64,000 nt of DNA from Eucalyptus grandis (GCF_016545825.1 NC_052616.1:53515716-53579715), one strand, 5' to 3'. Shown: positions 15,297-27,407, numbered from the stretch's first letter. Numbers and translations are program-made. Notes: a model not told the origin generated them from the letters alone.

Positions 15297-16311
15297 TGTG
15301 ACATCCTAATTTTCAGGTTTTGATTTCGATTGGATAAGACGGGCCTTTCATCAATTGGACTATAGTGTTTTTCTCTGAAATGGCTACTCATGAGATAATT
15401 GACCTATCAGGTGAAGCCATTAAGGGATTTTAATGCAATAGACTTGAGAATTCGACTAAAATTCGACTGCTTGACCGTGCTAGTTTGCAAGAGTCATTAT
15501 GATATGATTAAAAATCGATCGGAGACTGGAGATAGGTCGATTTGACTAAGATGGTGATCAAAGTATGGGTGATTACATCGATTGCAAAATTCTTATCGAT
15601 CGGCAATAGATCGATTTTCTTTCTTCTTAGGTATCCGTGTCTGTATTTGAAACTTCAAGATTTTCATGACCACCGAGAGTCACCAATGTGTCGAAGAGGT
15701 ACGTGTAGTTCGAAAAAAATCGACCATGGGTCAATTATAACAAAATTCCTAAAAGCTACCTAGTAGGCTAGCTCACGCTAAAACCACGTTTAATTGAAAT
15801 TAACCGCGAATTTAAATTTGATTTTAGAAATTGAAAGTCATTCCGTGTCATGAGTCATTCTAGGAACGTTGACTCACATTTTTAGGAATTTTCGGCGAGT
15901 TCGAGATTTTTTTACGGAAAATCGATACAAACGATTCGGAAAACAAACGTAAATTTGGATTAGTCAATTTGAAGGGATTTTTGACATCTGGTGTGAGTAG
16001 ATAGGTGAAAGGAAATTTCGTGGACTTTTTTCGCATCAATCGAACCTCAACCAGAGAAGTTTGTTAAAAATCGAATTCCGAGAAAAATGAAATAGAATTT
16101 GGAATTGAGAGGAATTTGTAGGTTGGAGAGACCGTCTTGTTTTGGTCTTTAATTGGACTTCGAGTTGTGCAAGATGGTGAAAAAATTGGCCCTAGGATGA
16201 CCAATTGACAAGTTATTTTAAAGTTGAACAAATTATAACTTTAGTTTTATGTTATTTTCTTCTTTTTCCTTGGACCCACACCCTCCACGCACGAACCCCC
16301 CCCATCCGCAC

Positions 16312-16342
16312 ATTTTTTTTTTTCTCTCTCTCTCTCTCTCAC
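16312..16342. repeat. T-run and (CT)n microsatellite
   Basis: A T tract followed by about nine CT units inside the gypsy LTR. Confidence 0.9.
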
Positions 16343-17556
16343 TCACACGTTCCCTCCCAAACCGATAGTTCCTGCACGTGGTCTCCTTTTTCCCTTTGCC
16401 TTGGTTCTTTTGACTTGAGTCAATGTTTATCTCTTACCTCTCTCTCTTGCCAGCGTCGGTCCTTTCCTCTCTAGCCGCATCTATCCTTTTCTCTCCTTTA
16501 ATTCCCTCTTGTTGATTGCTGTCTCATAGAAGCCGCATTCCCCTCTTCCTTTATTCTCTTATGTTGTCCATGTCCCTCACATTTTCTGCTGCAGACGCCC
16601 CCACCGTTTTTCCTCCATTCAGCCATGAGGACCTTGGTCAAGATTTCTAGCAGTCTTCTTTCGGTCGACCCTTATCAGGCCTGTCTTTGTTGCATCGAGG
16701 CCGCCTTCTCATCCACCTACGTAGGCTCGTCTTCGAAGCCCAAACAACAGCTGTTTTAGCATGTCCAGCAGCCATAACTTGGCCCGACTCATGGCTGTTC
16801 CAAACTCGACTCGCACCACCACCCGCGGCCGTCGAACCTAGCCCGAGCCATGCCCGAATTAGCCCTTGTTGCAGCACTTTTGGACCCAATTTCTAAAGCA
16901 ATTTCTAGCAGGGATTGTGGACACCGAGACTTATTTTTGGGCCCGTCCTAGCCCCGGTCGGTGGTCTTGCTTTGGAAGCTATCGTTCCTCGCCGCGACCT
17001 TGTCATTTCAATTCAAGCAGATCATTAATCAAGTGAGTTTAACTCACTAATCCTCGCTTAGTAGGTTAATTATGCTTAGGGATTGATTAGTTTATGCTAA
17101 GATGTATTACGTGATTAGATTAGACTAGATTAGTGAATTTAAATTAGTTGTCAACGCATGTTAGGTGGTTAGTTAGTGTAATTAGGACATAGATAAGCTC
17201 TAGTATTTAATTAAAGTGGTTCGGAAATTTTTCGGGCCCGTCTTGGCTTCCAATTAGACTTTATCAGGCCTAAGTGTGCATTTTTTCTATTTATTGCATT
17301 TATTAATTAATTTCCATATTTATTTATTTATTTATTTATCTTCCGGAAATTTTACCGGGATAGCCCGGTGACTGAAATTTTGTGCTGATTGCAGTGGTGT
17401 TTTCCGTTTATTTAATTGAGCACTAGATTGTGAAGTTTAGAGTGCAAGTAGTGATTGTAAGCCATTATTTCAAAAATGGACAACTTGGGTAATTGATTGG
17501 GAAATTGCCGTGTGAGACCGGTGAACTAAATCAAGAGAACCATCGGAGTATGGTTA

Positions 17557-17760
17557 TGCCGAGTGGGGCCATGATACTACTAATTCTAAAAAGTTGCCAA
17601 GTGGGGCCGTGATTCCATTATGTCTAAATTTGCCGAGTGGGGCCGTGATTCCACTAAATCTAAATTTGCCGAGTGGGGCCATGATACCACTAATTTTAAA
17701 AAATTGCTGAGTGGGGCCGTGATTACCACCAAGTCTAGACTTTGCCTGTTGAGCCATGAT
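17557..17760. repeat. Tandem array, period about 37 bases, about five copies
   Basis: Units begin TGCCGAGTGGGGCC(A/G)TGAT and diverge in their second half. It lies in the LTR about 300 bases before the LTR ORF. The LTR at 60808-64000 has a comparable but unrelated tandem array at the same relative place. Confidence 0.85.
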
Positions 17761-18051
17761 CGAGAGTCGAGATTAAATACTGGAAATGACCGTGTGATGG
17801 TCTTGATGATATGTAATCGACTGAGTCGATTGATCGCCGAGTCGATTTGAATTGATTGGATGATGTGGTTGTCGGTATTTATTGATTAAACTGACTTGCA
17901 GGAAGGAATTGAGGCCGAGGTAAGTCATTTGACGCCTGATTGTGCTTAGGCAGCCCTTAGGGCGTATTTTTTTCCTAATCGAGTCTTAAGGGGTTGAACT
18001 TGTTGAGACGTAATCTCACCCCGTTGTGGGATAACATTTTCAGGTTCGCAG

Positions 18052-18393
18052 ATGGCGACTCCCCCTAGGTGTCATGGTCGTTCTGCGAGAGTGACCGACC
18101 GGGTCTCTGTTTTCCCTAATCCCAGAAGTGATTGGACTTATGAGTTGGTTGTGACCACAGTCTAGGTTGAAGAGGTCCCACACCAGGAGATACCCAATCG
18201 ATTCAGAGCCTGGTTCCACACCACTCCCTACGGTCGTAGGATAGGTCCCCTTAGAAGCTTTGGTATCCTTACTGAGGTGATTGATGCTGTCCAAGATGAG
18301 GATCCAACAGACCCACCTAATGGTGTAGTGGAGGAATTGCCGTCTCACCCAAATCCTGTGGACTCTGAAGGATCGGCAAACAAGTATACATAG
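18052..18393 (+). pseudogene. LTR-embedded ORF (plus copy), one internal TAG
   Basis: The ATG at 18052 lies 10 bases after ACATTTTCAG. The frame runs 113 codons to TAG at 18391, interrupted by one TAG at 18163. The N-terminal third is basic (GRSARVTDRV). The centre has DWTYELVVTTV, FRAWFHTTPYGRR and GPLRSFG; the tail is acidic (VQDEDPTDPP, VEELPS). The centre matches the minus LTR ORF at 12944-13329 at protein level although the DNA has diverged. No known domain recognised. Confidence 0.6.
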
Positions 18394-18675
18394 TTGGTCA
18401 TAGGACGACTAGTTTTGATAATCAACCTTTTTGATAGACCTTGTAATTAACGAATAGTAATGTATATAATTAGTCTGTTATGTATAAATGTGTGGTTTAG
18501 TTTTCGAGAAATTGAGGCCTTACTTTTCTATCCCATTGAATTGTTGTCTGGTGATTATTTATATGCTTCCGCATGTGTATTTAAAAAATGAATGGGTCGG
18601 CGATGCGTCCTAGGACATCACTATTTAATTGACCATAAAGGGATGGGCACATACTTGGAGGATCAGGGCGTGACA

Positions 18676-21600
18676 TCCCCGTTTAATGGTATTAAAGTAG
18701 GCTGGTGTTTGGAGTGATAAGGTGCGATGAGTTATGGGATAGTTAGTAGGAATGACCTTTATTTCATGCCGATGCATGTCTCTGATAGCTTATTAATAGC
18801 TTGTTTGGTGTGATCACTCGAATTCTAACATGATAATAGGATTAGAAAATAGGTGTCTATAGGAGCCTGTAATATGAGGGAGTTGAGGACTCATAGTAAG
18901 AGGGCAGTAGCCTCTGTGACTCGGGGTAGAATGCTGAGTAAGGTTAGTACCCGAGGTGGTCGAGATAAGTGCAAGGTCAGACCAGCGCTAATGTAAGAGT
19001 ACCACTACAGATCAGTACTAGTGTAGCACCACCGAGTGATCCTAAAGTTTGATGGGATCGTTCAGATGCCAATGTTCCTTGAAATTGTTTAAGCTAGTAA
19101 GCTCAGGATCGAGCTGCCATTGTTGCCGTTGTCACTGCCACCGCCAGTTCCGTAACTGTTGTTGTTGCCACACCTACCGAGATCCAATATGGAGATGTGA
19201 TCTGGGAGCAAGCCGTTGCATCCAAGTCGAGGTTCAGATTTAGTAGAGATGGAAACCATTTCGAGAAGGAGCTTATGATCGGAGAAAAGTATCATTTTCC
19301 GTCCAACTGGAAATGTGGGATGGACAAGTTAGCAATGTATCAGAATGGAGTGTGTCGTGTTGATGGATGCTGACATGGATCAACCCCGTGTCCTATTAAG
19401 ATAGGCGCTTGTTCTCAGTCTGACCAACAGGGTTATCTGGTCGAAAAAGGACCCCAAAGGTTGATGGGACAAATCAGCGGGAATGTACTCGTAGAACACA
19501 CCGTGGGATATTTGGGACAGACTTCGGTGCAAGTAAGAGTGCATGCTTTCACCTGACAGAAGATAGAGAACTCACAAGATGAGTGCTGAATTTGTGGAAG
19601 GAAGTGTGGATGAATCCAGTGTCCGAGTATGGCTAGAACATGCCGTGATTGTGACCAACGCGATCATTAGGCGAGGGACTATCAGTAATAATCCAAGGGA
19701 GCACAAGATTCCGCTACCACAACAAGAATAGAACCAACCTTGCACCAATCTGAGGAAGAATATTCTTGGGGAGATTTTATTAGAGTAGCGCAACAGAGCT
19801 TTGGACTTAGCTTGTAGAATTCTAGTTTGCTGAAATAAAGTGATAGAAAGGAGAACCACTAGTTATAGTCGTGCTCGACTAGTTGTTGAGATATAACTTT
19901 GACGTTACAGATGAATAGAGTTGACTCAAGGAACCTCTTGTGGTGGTATATTATTGACGTGAAATGATCCAGTCTAATCCGTTAGCATACGAAAGTGTCA
20001 AGTTTATTGGGAATCAGCAACCCGTTTGTAAGGGGGAGCTTACCAAGGTTACTTGGCGATGGTCATAAATAAGACAGATCGAAGAATTGAAGATTGAGGA
20101 CATCTCAATAGTCTAAGAATTTCTAGAGGTGTTGTCACAAGAATTGTCAGGCTATCATCAGAGAAAGAGATAGAATTTGAGATCGAGCTAGCACATTGGA
20201 CAAAGCCACTCTCTAAGGCTTCATACCAGATGTCGTTGCCTGAGTTGAGAGAACTGATAATGCAGATGCGAGAATTGTTGAATAAGGAATTTATGCATAT
20301 TAGTGCATTACTTTGGGGAAACATTAGTTTTGTTTGTGAGTAAAAGAAAGATGGTTCGTTGCGAGTATGCATTGACTATAGTCGATTCAATCAGGTAGCG
20401 ATCAAGAGCAAGTATTCATTGCTAAAGATCAACGAATTGTGTGACCAGATACAAAGAGTGTCGATGTTTTCAAGGATTGACTTAAGGACAGGTTATCATC
20501 AGTTGAGAACCAGGGAGGAGATTATACCAGAGACAGTGTTTCATATTCGATATGACCCTTGTGAGAGTGATGTAATGCCATTAGGTCTAGCGGACGTTCC
20601 AACTGATGTCATGGTTTTGGCAAACTGAGTGTTCAAAGAATATCTAGATCGGTTGTGATCGCGTCTTTTAATGATATTCTAGTGTGTTAGAGGAATACTA
20701 AGGAGCACGAGAGACATTTGAGAATGGTGAAGGAATCTCCATGGACCCGACCGAGATCGAAACAGTTATTAGTGGACCAAGACTAACAACAATATTAGAG
20801 ATCAAAAGCCATGTGGATTGGACAGATTTCTACAAAAGTTTCGTGAAAGGATTTTCAACATCAGTGTCACTGTTCACTCAACTCCTGAAGAAAGAAGAAA
20901 AATTTGTGTGGACAGAAAAATGCGAGTATAATTTCCAAGAGTTTAATTAAAAGCTGAATACTACACCTATGCCGACCATTCCATTTGGTCCTGGAAGATA
21001 CGAGATCTAGAGTGATGTGTTGTTTAGGGGATTGAGTTGTGTACTGATGCAACATGATAGGATTGTTGTATGTGTGTCCCATCAATCAAGACCTCCTAAG
21101 TTGAACTACCCAACGCATGACTTGGAACTCGCAACAATAATTTTTGCATTGAAGATTTAGAGATGTTAGTTGTGTGAAGAAAGATTCTGGATCGTCACTG
21201 ATCAACAAACTCTCCAGTATTTATATTCTCAGAAAGAATTGAATGTGAGATTCAGCTGTGGATCGGAACTTTTGAAGGATTGAGATGGTGATATTTGATA
21301 TCACCTTGGAAGAACGAAAGAAGTCACTGAGGCGTTGAGTTGAGAGTCTTTAATTGTACATATACTAATTAAAGTATGAACCTTAATGGGTAAAGTTCGA
21401 AATTTGATTTTCAAATATAAGGTTGGCCACCTCGAATGTTATGGTCACCCTCAAAATTGAACCATATATTCAAGTTAGAGTCAGACACTTAAGTTGACAG
21501 ATCGTGATGTTCAGAAAATCCTACAAGAGGATACTGATAAGAAAGAGACTGACTTTTGGATTTCTGAGGATGGAACACTCAAGTTTCGAGAGTGATTGGG

Positions 21601-21945
21601 TGTACCCGATGACGTGGCACACAGGTAAGAGACATTGTCAGAAATTCACTGTAGTAGTTGCGGTATTCAACCAGGCAGTACAAAGTAAGGTTAGAATCGG
21701 AGTCAACTCGAATGGTAAATTGATATGAAGGTAGGTATCACCGGATAGGTTGCAAGTGCCAGATGTGTTAACAAGTGGAAGTTCAGTAATGCAAATTAGA
21801 ACTTTTACAATCACTCGAGAGTTCTGAGTGGGAATGAAGGTATATTACGATGGACCTTGTGACGAGCTTGTCAAGGAATCAAAGAGGCAATGATTCCATT
21901 TGGATAGTGATCGATAGACTGACGAAGTCGGCTCACTTCTTGAAG
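18676..21945 (+). mobile_element. Decayed Ty3/gypsy internal region, truncated in integrase
   Basis: It follows the 5' LTR. A primer-site relic with TGGTATTAAAG and GTAGG lies at 18687-18705. The gag and protease part (about 18700-20290) is degenerate. RT is recognisable at 20359-20628 (RVCIDYSRFNQV, KYSLLKINEL, FSRIDLRTGYHQL), then about 20690 with FNDILVC where FIDDILVY is expected. RT/RNase H fragments follow to about 21260 (DPTEIETVISGPR, LLKKEEKFVWTEKCE, LELATIIFALK). Integrase ends with DSIWIVIDRLTKSAHFLKAK at about 21945, where CRK sequence begins. Many frames are broken, so this copy is dead. No 3' LTR is present. Confidence 0.8.
18687..18705 (+). other. Degenerate Met-tRNA primer-binding site of the gypsy element
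   Basis: TGGTATTAAAGTAGG resembles TGGTATCAGAGCAGG with several transitions, 11 bases after the LTR end. Confidence 0.55.
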
Positions 21946-21950
21946 GCCAA

Positions 21951-22005
21951 ACATTGACAGTAGTATGAATGAGAACTGGAAGTAAAAATGCGGACCTCTC
22001 TCCAT
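21951..22005 (-). pseudogene. CRK-d: 5' stub of a type-A CRK gene
   Basis: From the ATG at 22005-22003 the minus strand reads MERGPHFYF and continues through the signal peptide (about 18 codons). It then breaks into gypsy integrase sequence. The upstream sequence matches the type-A upstream spacer, so a complete type-A gene once stood here and lost everything downstream. Confidence 0.85.
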
Positions 22006-23790
22006 TTTCTTACTTCTGGCACATCGAATCTTTAACATTTACCCATTGTATAAAGCACCGAAGTCACGAGCAACAAATAGAAGTTTCTGGAAAGTGATTA
22101 AAACAGTTATGGCAGATATTAGCATTGCATAAAGACTAGAGATCAAATGAACCCGGCCAAGAAACATCGTAATGAACCTGGAAAGTCTCAGGAAAATGCT
22201 ATAACAGTCATATGTGCCATCCGCTGATGGAGACTGGCAAGAATCTACGTGGCCACCAAACTTCAGAGAACCCGATAAGTAAAGCCTTTCAAGTGAAAAT
22301 GAGATGCTACTTGTACCCTATAAGTTAAAGATCCACATGAGACCAGTTTATAATTGATGATGGCTGACGAATTTAAAGTGAAATTTACTGGTATAAAGAC
22401 CAAGAGCTTGAAATAACACAGGATATTTTTTTTTTTGGTTGGCATTCTATCAAACAGTTGAATCATTCCGGAGTTCTTGTGGAAATAAGTGGTTTTTTGA
22501 AACATTCTTGTTTGACCATGAATTCTTGAGGAAAAAAATGGGTTTCTTGAGAAACTATGAATATGTTGAGAACCTTACCCAAAAAAAAAAAAAAAAAAAA
22601 AATTAACCTTACCAAAAAAAATGAATATGTTGAGAAAATAAATGGCCAGAATCGTTTGTTTGACCAAACTATTTGAAAGTCAACAAAATTAAAAGACTAG
22701 ATCTGAGAGAGAAGAAGCCAGTTTCTTATTGTCGTTACAGAATGTGCTTGTGATGACAAGTCACAAGATAAGATCATATCCTAATGTTTCTTTCTACCTC
22801 ATAAAAGAAAGAAAAAAAAATCACGTTCAAGAAATAATTTATTCCAGCTGCCTCTCTCTTTTATAAAGATAATAGATAGGTAACAAAAAGAACATTTAGT
22901 TAGTCAGGTTTCCGGTAAAGCTGTTAAATGGCATTATTCTGCCATTTGCAATAAGATTCTCTGCATCTTTCTTAATTAAAGAGACAGAGCCAATGGATGG
23001 ACCTTCAACAGCGGCTCACATTCTGTTTGCATCATTGGTGAACCCGCTATGAGAACACCATTGACTCTTGACCTAAACAAATCTTTAGTCTTTTATGTCA
23101 GTCGACTCTTCTCAGTCAAACCCTTCCACACCCAGTTACAGATGACGGATACCAGACAGTCTCTTATTTCTATGTGTATGAGATATTAAAAAAGTGAATG
23201 GGAAAGTTGTCTACTTGCAGTTCTGCTCCTAGTATTTACTAAAGAAGTAACAACCATACTAATGTACTTTCTCTTTAAAAAATTTATTGGTCAAATGTAA
23301 TGTTTTTCAATGAAAATACTATGCTTTTTCTTAGATCAGTTCCATTGCTTGTTCAAAGAAGCTAGAGAAGAACAATATTGCCAAAGTCAATTAAGTCGCC
23401 CAAAGTTCCTGTAAAACCTTGCAAGTGTGATAGAGTTAAATTGTATGCGAGGGTCCAAACTAGTGATCAATGGCCAGAAAGACTCATTTGGTTATGTTCT
23501 TTCTGTTGTGCAGCGCCTGCAATTGATCAGCTCAATACCAGTATGTTCAAACTGCAGAAGCTGATAGTATTCTACTTCAACAAAATGCTGTTGTCATCGT
23601 TACAATTTGACAATTACAAGACACAGCATACAAATTTGACTCGGACAAATATATATAGAAAGACTTTTCGCCATGCTACATGAACACTTAAGCCTGTTAA
23701 ATGAACAGACTATTGTCAGGAATTTTCAAATGCAGGAGTAACCAATCAAGACGTGTGAACTTGCCAAGTCCCGATATCTCCTTTCTTGGG
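22006..23790. repeat. Cluster spacer, copy 2
   Basis: Homologous to 9256-10984 and 40122-41815, more diverged than those two are from each other. It has an extra poly-A patch (about 22578-22602). It lies between CRK-d and CRK-e. No gene. Confidence 0.75.
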
Positions 23791-23794
23791 CCTA

Positions 23795-25074
23795 TCATCT
23801 TGCTTCAATATTTGAAATAGTTAAGCAATTGACAGAAGAGCTGTTATCTGTGACTGGTTGGTGATATTCTGTGAAAAGCCCAGTTCATGAAACTAGTGCT
23901 ACCACTAGCGTAGCCTGTATTGTGGAGCACGCCAAGCTGGATAGCTGATTTGTTCCCCAAAAAAGTTGAAGATGAAAACAGAATTATGAGGGCGAGAAAA
24001 CAGGCGTGGCAATTAGGAGAAAGGTACCCAAGAAATCAACAAGCACTATCTGGGGCAAATTACCTCTTCTCTCTCTTCTGTGGATTCGAAGATAGTAAAA
24101 GCAGGACACCACGAGAAGCACTGCTAATCCGACAGCTATGACCGTAAGAATCACAATCAACCACACTTTCTTTCTGCTACCTGCACCGTGCAGAACTTAA
24201 TTGCGATTGTCGCTCATCCTGAATCTGATGTACACAACTGTACCAAAGGATAAGTACAAAAAGTGAGGACTATCTATATAAACTTACCTCCCTGTGTGGT
24301 TTGATTAGGCTCTGGCGCAGTTTTGCCTTCATAGAACGCGTACTGCTCATATCTCAAATAGCAGCTACGGCTAAGAATCCTCGCGCCAACTGAGAAGGAA
24401 CAGTTTGCCAACACATCTTTTATAGCTTGTTGAAGACAGATGTTGCAGTCGCTTCCAGATATGTCCCTTCCACACTGCACCAATGCATATAGCATCGATG
24501 CACTTGCATCTTTAAACTCAACTGCGCCGGTTGCATACATGTCCGACAAAGGATCAAAAGCTGCAACTTTCGTGAGATTCTGCAGACTGGTGTTGACAAC
24601 TAATTTGAACTGGTCGGGTTGCGAAACATTCATCACGTTGTCCTTCCAAATGTTACCCGTAATGTTCAAATGGCCGATGAAATCCTGTCCCGAGTACCGC
24701 AACTGGCAGAATTCCTCCCAGACAATCGCCTCGGTATCATTAGGACAGAGCCTCAATATGCCCTGTGAGGCCAAATCAATGCATTTTCGGCAATCTTGAT
24801 TACTAACATAATTCAAACACATGTACTGACCATAGACTCTGTATGTGTTATTGCCATAAGAGCTACTATGGAAGTTCGAGAGGGAAGCATTCGAGGACAA
24901 ATTCGCAACGAGATTGTCATAATTATTCTGGAACGTGCTGTTGACAGCATAATACCCAGGTTCCGAACAGAGCTGGTAAGGAGGATCGGCGTGCGAAAGG
25001 TAGACTAAACTGGGGAGAATCAAATAAGCAAGAAGGAAGGGGATGATCAATGAAACACTTTGGTAGTGAGCCAT
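23795..25074 (-). pseudogene. CRK-e: type-B CRK with intact ectodomain and membrane span but no kinase domain
   Basis: Exon 1 (25074-24288) is fully open. It has a signal peptide (MAHYQSVSLIIPFLL...) and two DUF26 modules, CLNYVSNQDCRKC and CGRDISGSDCNIC, with many N-glycosylation sites. Exon 2 (24180-24064) encodes the membrane span and a basic RIHRRERR stop-transfer. The relic of exon 3 (GVLHNTGY..., about 23950-23880) joins directly to the last part of exon 7 (TDNSSSVNCLTISNIEAR, stop at 23797-23795). All of exons 4-6 and the kinase core are gone. The exon 3 relic runs into exon 7 out of frame and stops after SPTSHR. The usual intron-2 acceptor, TTTTTGCAG in CRK-g, reads TTTTTGGGG here. 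Reading through intron 2 gives about 27 extra codons. A secreted or membrane DUF26 protein without kinase could still be made. Confidence 0.8.
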
Positions 25075-25900
25075 TTCTTATTCTATCCGGGTTTGTATTC
25101 TAGTTCGAGTCGAAGTTTGAGCTGAGATTTATAAGCTGGAGAATTCATGGTCCCGTGTTAGCCTCTGACTTTGCAGCTAAGGGTAATTTCCAGGAGATTG
25201 CTTTCGCTTGTTTTGAGTCAATTTTTTTAGAATTTCAGGTTTGGCAACGTGTTCGAGGAGAATGACTTGCGGATTACTAAATTTGGGAGAAGAACCATGT
25301 GAAGGTTTTTCAATTTCAAAACTCGAAATAAAATATTTCAGTCGAGCTACACTGCAATTTAATCCTCATGTGTGATGCAATTAAGAAACGGTCAACTTAT
25401 TAATTTTCCAGCCCCTAGTTACTAACAAAAAAGGTTCTATTTAGCTGCCTCACATCACTTGGTATACTCTACCTCGTCTTCTCTCCTACGAACCCCGTAT
25501 GGCACTAACTATTTTTCCAGGACAGAGCAGAATTCTATTATAAAGTGCCAAAAAATTGGAAATTTTTTGTCGTATTGATTTGTTTCATTAAGTGTCGGTA
25601 AATAATGAGAACGTCAGGTAGCTTCGAATAATGTTTTCTATTTTAAATTTATTTTGGTGTTGTTTTTTGTAATTTTAATTAGTTCGAAGTCTCAACGTGT
25701 AGCTTCCCATACTCAGTCATTCCTTTCAAACTTGATTTTCTGATGCACTTTCACTCTCTTTGCAATTGAGAAGGTAAGAGACATCAAATCGTATTTGTGC
25801 TGTTTCTTTGTATCAGATCCTATCATCTTGACCTGGCAACATGCCAATCTTGCTTTGCCTATAAGCTTCCATATTTTGTTTTTTCAGATTCCTTACTGTT
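25075..25900. promoter_or_regulatory. Upstream region of CRK-e (type-B promoter copy)
   Basis: Sequence upstream of CRK-e is shared with 50694-51330 upstream of CRK-g and partly with 12330-12487. It presumably holds the type-B promoter. A TTTATAAG stretch lies just upstream of both start codons (about 25128 and 50740). No specific factor-binding site is claimed. Confidence 0.5.
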
Positions 25901-27097
25901 ATCATTTTCATATCTTAACCTTCCATTATTTGGTATGAACAACATATCGGTGTAAATGAATTTGAAAATACACAAATGGAGATTATAAGAATCTCCTTAG
26001 TTTCACTGCTAAAGAAACTACAAATTCATAAACAAAGATAATCTCCATCAATCAATGCATGATTATTGTACATTCTAAATTTTAAACAACAAAGGAGCTC
26101 ATTGAAGCACTCCAGAACTATGGGTTTGACTATGACAAGAAATTTGGATGGGACACAGCATTACCAACGAGGTAGATCAGCTAGCATTAGCCAAATCTAG
26201 TGAGAGAAAGAAAAAATGATCATCCATCTTCGCAATTTTGAAAAGTATAGTGCTTCAATTCTCTCGCCACTTTCGTGAAACTTTAAAGTGAACCATAGAG
26301 CTACAAAGGAGACGAATTATAGAAAAGTCATGAAGTTTTAACATGAACTAAAAATATGAAGGAGAATGAGACGGAGAGGGTAGGTTTTTCTAGATATCCT
26401 CATTCTTCAAGAATTAGAAAAGTCATTTTCAATTTTGATTTTATTAATTTGAAATATGGGTTCTTCTACTTCATTTTTAAATCCTTATTTTTTTATATTT
26501 TTATTATTTTTATATTCCCTTCCATCATTTCTTAGTAAAAAAATTAAATAATAAACTGCACTAATATACCTAAAATATATAATGAATGGAGGTAAAGAAT
26601 GGTTTTATGAATTCCGAGCCAAGTAGCATATGTGAATTACTAGGATGTAGTCCCTAAAGGAAATTTACAATGTCAATCAAAGACCTGTCTTCTTCTCTAT
26701 AGTCTACTAATATAAGGCTCTGTCAAGGACACAACAGCAATAGTTGGGGGAAATATTGATGACAACTCGATCCAATGACCTAGTTCAGCTAATAGGTGAA
26801 TGTGATTCAAGACGGACTTGGCAACATGGACCTAGTGATTTGAGAAGCAAGACGTCTCGTATTCGGTTCCAGATTGGCATGACCTTGTAAGCTGAAACGG
26901 ATGATGTCAGTTTCTAGCTGTGTTCCTGCTCATTTCTCTTTTCCTATTCCTATGATTAATCATATCGGGCATAGATTGGCCAAGAAAAAACAAAGAGCAT
27001 TCAAGTGCACAAGGAACAGAGTTTTCCCTCCTGCACCAGACTCGGTAAGTGCCCACCTGTAGTAACCATCATAACTATCCAGAACTTGGAATGAACT
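25901..27097. other. Intergenic; ends in the duplicated 3' flank of the type-A gene
   Basis: AT-rich DNA. A short plus-strand coding-like stretch at 26095-26174 reads ELIEALQNYGFDYDKKF and ends in a TAG after ALPTR; its family is not recognised. 26677-27097 matches about 5443-5850 (type-A 3' flank). The match is cut at 27097 by the LTR element and resumes at 36732. Confidence 0.55.
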
Positions 27098-27407
27098 TGT
27101 TAAAATTTAAATGTTCGCGGAAGCATGGTTTTGGTATTAGTTATAGTTTTTGGTTAGATATGTTGTGCAAGTGTATGGTATATTTTGTAGATGATGGACA
27201 AGGGATAAATTAGGATAATCGAAGGACAAAGAACATGGGATATGGGAAATAGTTTCATTAGTTGGATAAAATAATTTTACAATAGTTGGAGGAAGTGTTG
27301 GTGGAGGAGCTTCAAGATATGGAGTATTATCTCATGCTCCTCTCACCCTCTTACATTTGTTGTTCTACTATGCTCTCCTCTCTTTCCTATTTATAGGGTG
27401 CTCTACC
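27098..27407 (-). repeat. 3' LTR of the non-autonomous element, part 1
   Basis: Matches 36219-36533. It is cut by the nested copia at the CTACC target site. The rest of this LTR is at 35509-35706. Confidence 0.9.

Larger units (their letters stand above)
15297..18675 (+). mobile_element. 5' LTR of a gypsy-type retrotransposon
   Basis: Starts TGTGACATCC and ends GGGCGTGACA (3379 bases), followed by a decayed Met-tRNA primer site at about 18687. Long LTRs with these ends suit the Tekay/Del group of Ty3/gypsy, and the downstream RT-RNase H-integrase order supports Ty3/gypsy. Inside are a CT microsatellite, a tandem array (17557-17760) and a small ORF near the 3' end. Frames at 16205-16474 and 16647-16896 lie in the CT/GC-rich middle and show no family. 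Confidence 0.75.

Noticed and set aside
19572..20372. Minus-strand frames of 95-107 codons
   Set aside because: Antisense to decayed gypsy gag and RT; no resemblance to known proteins.
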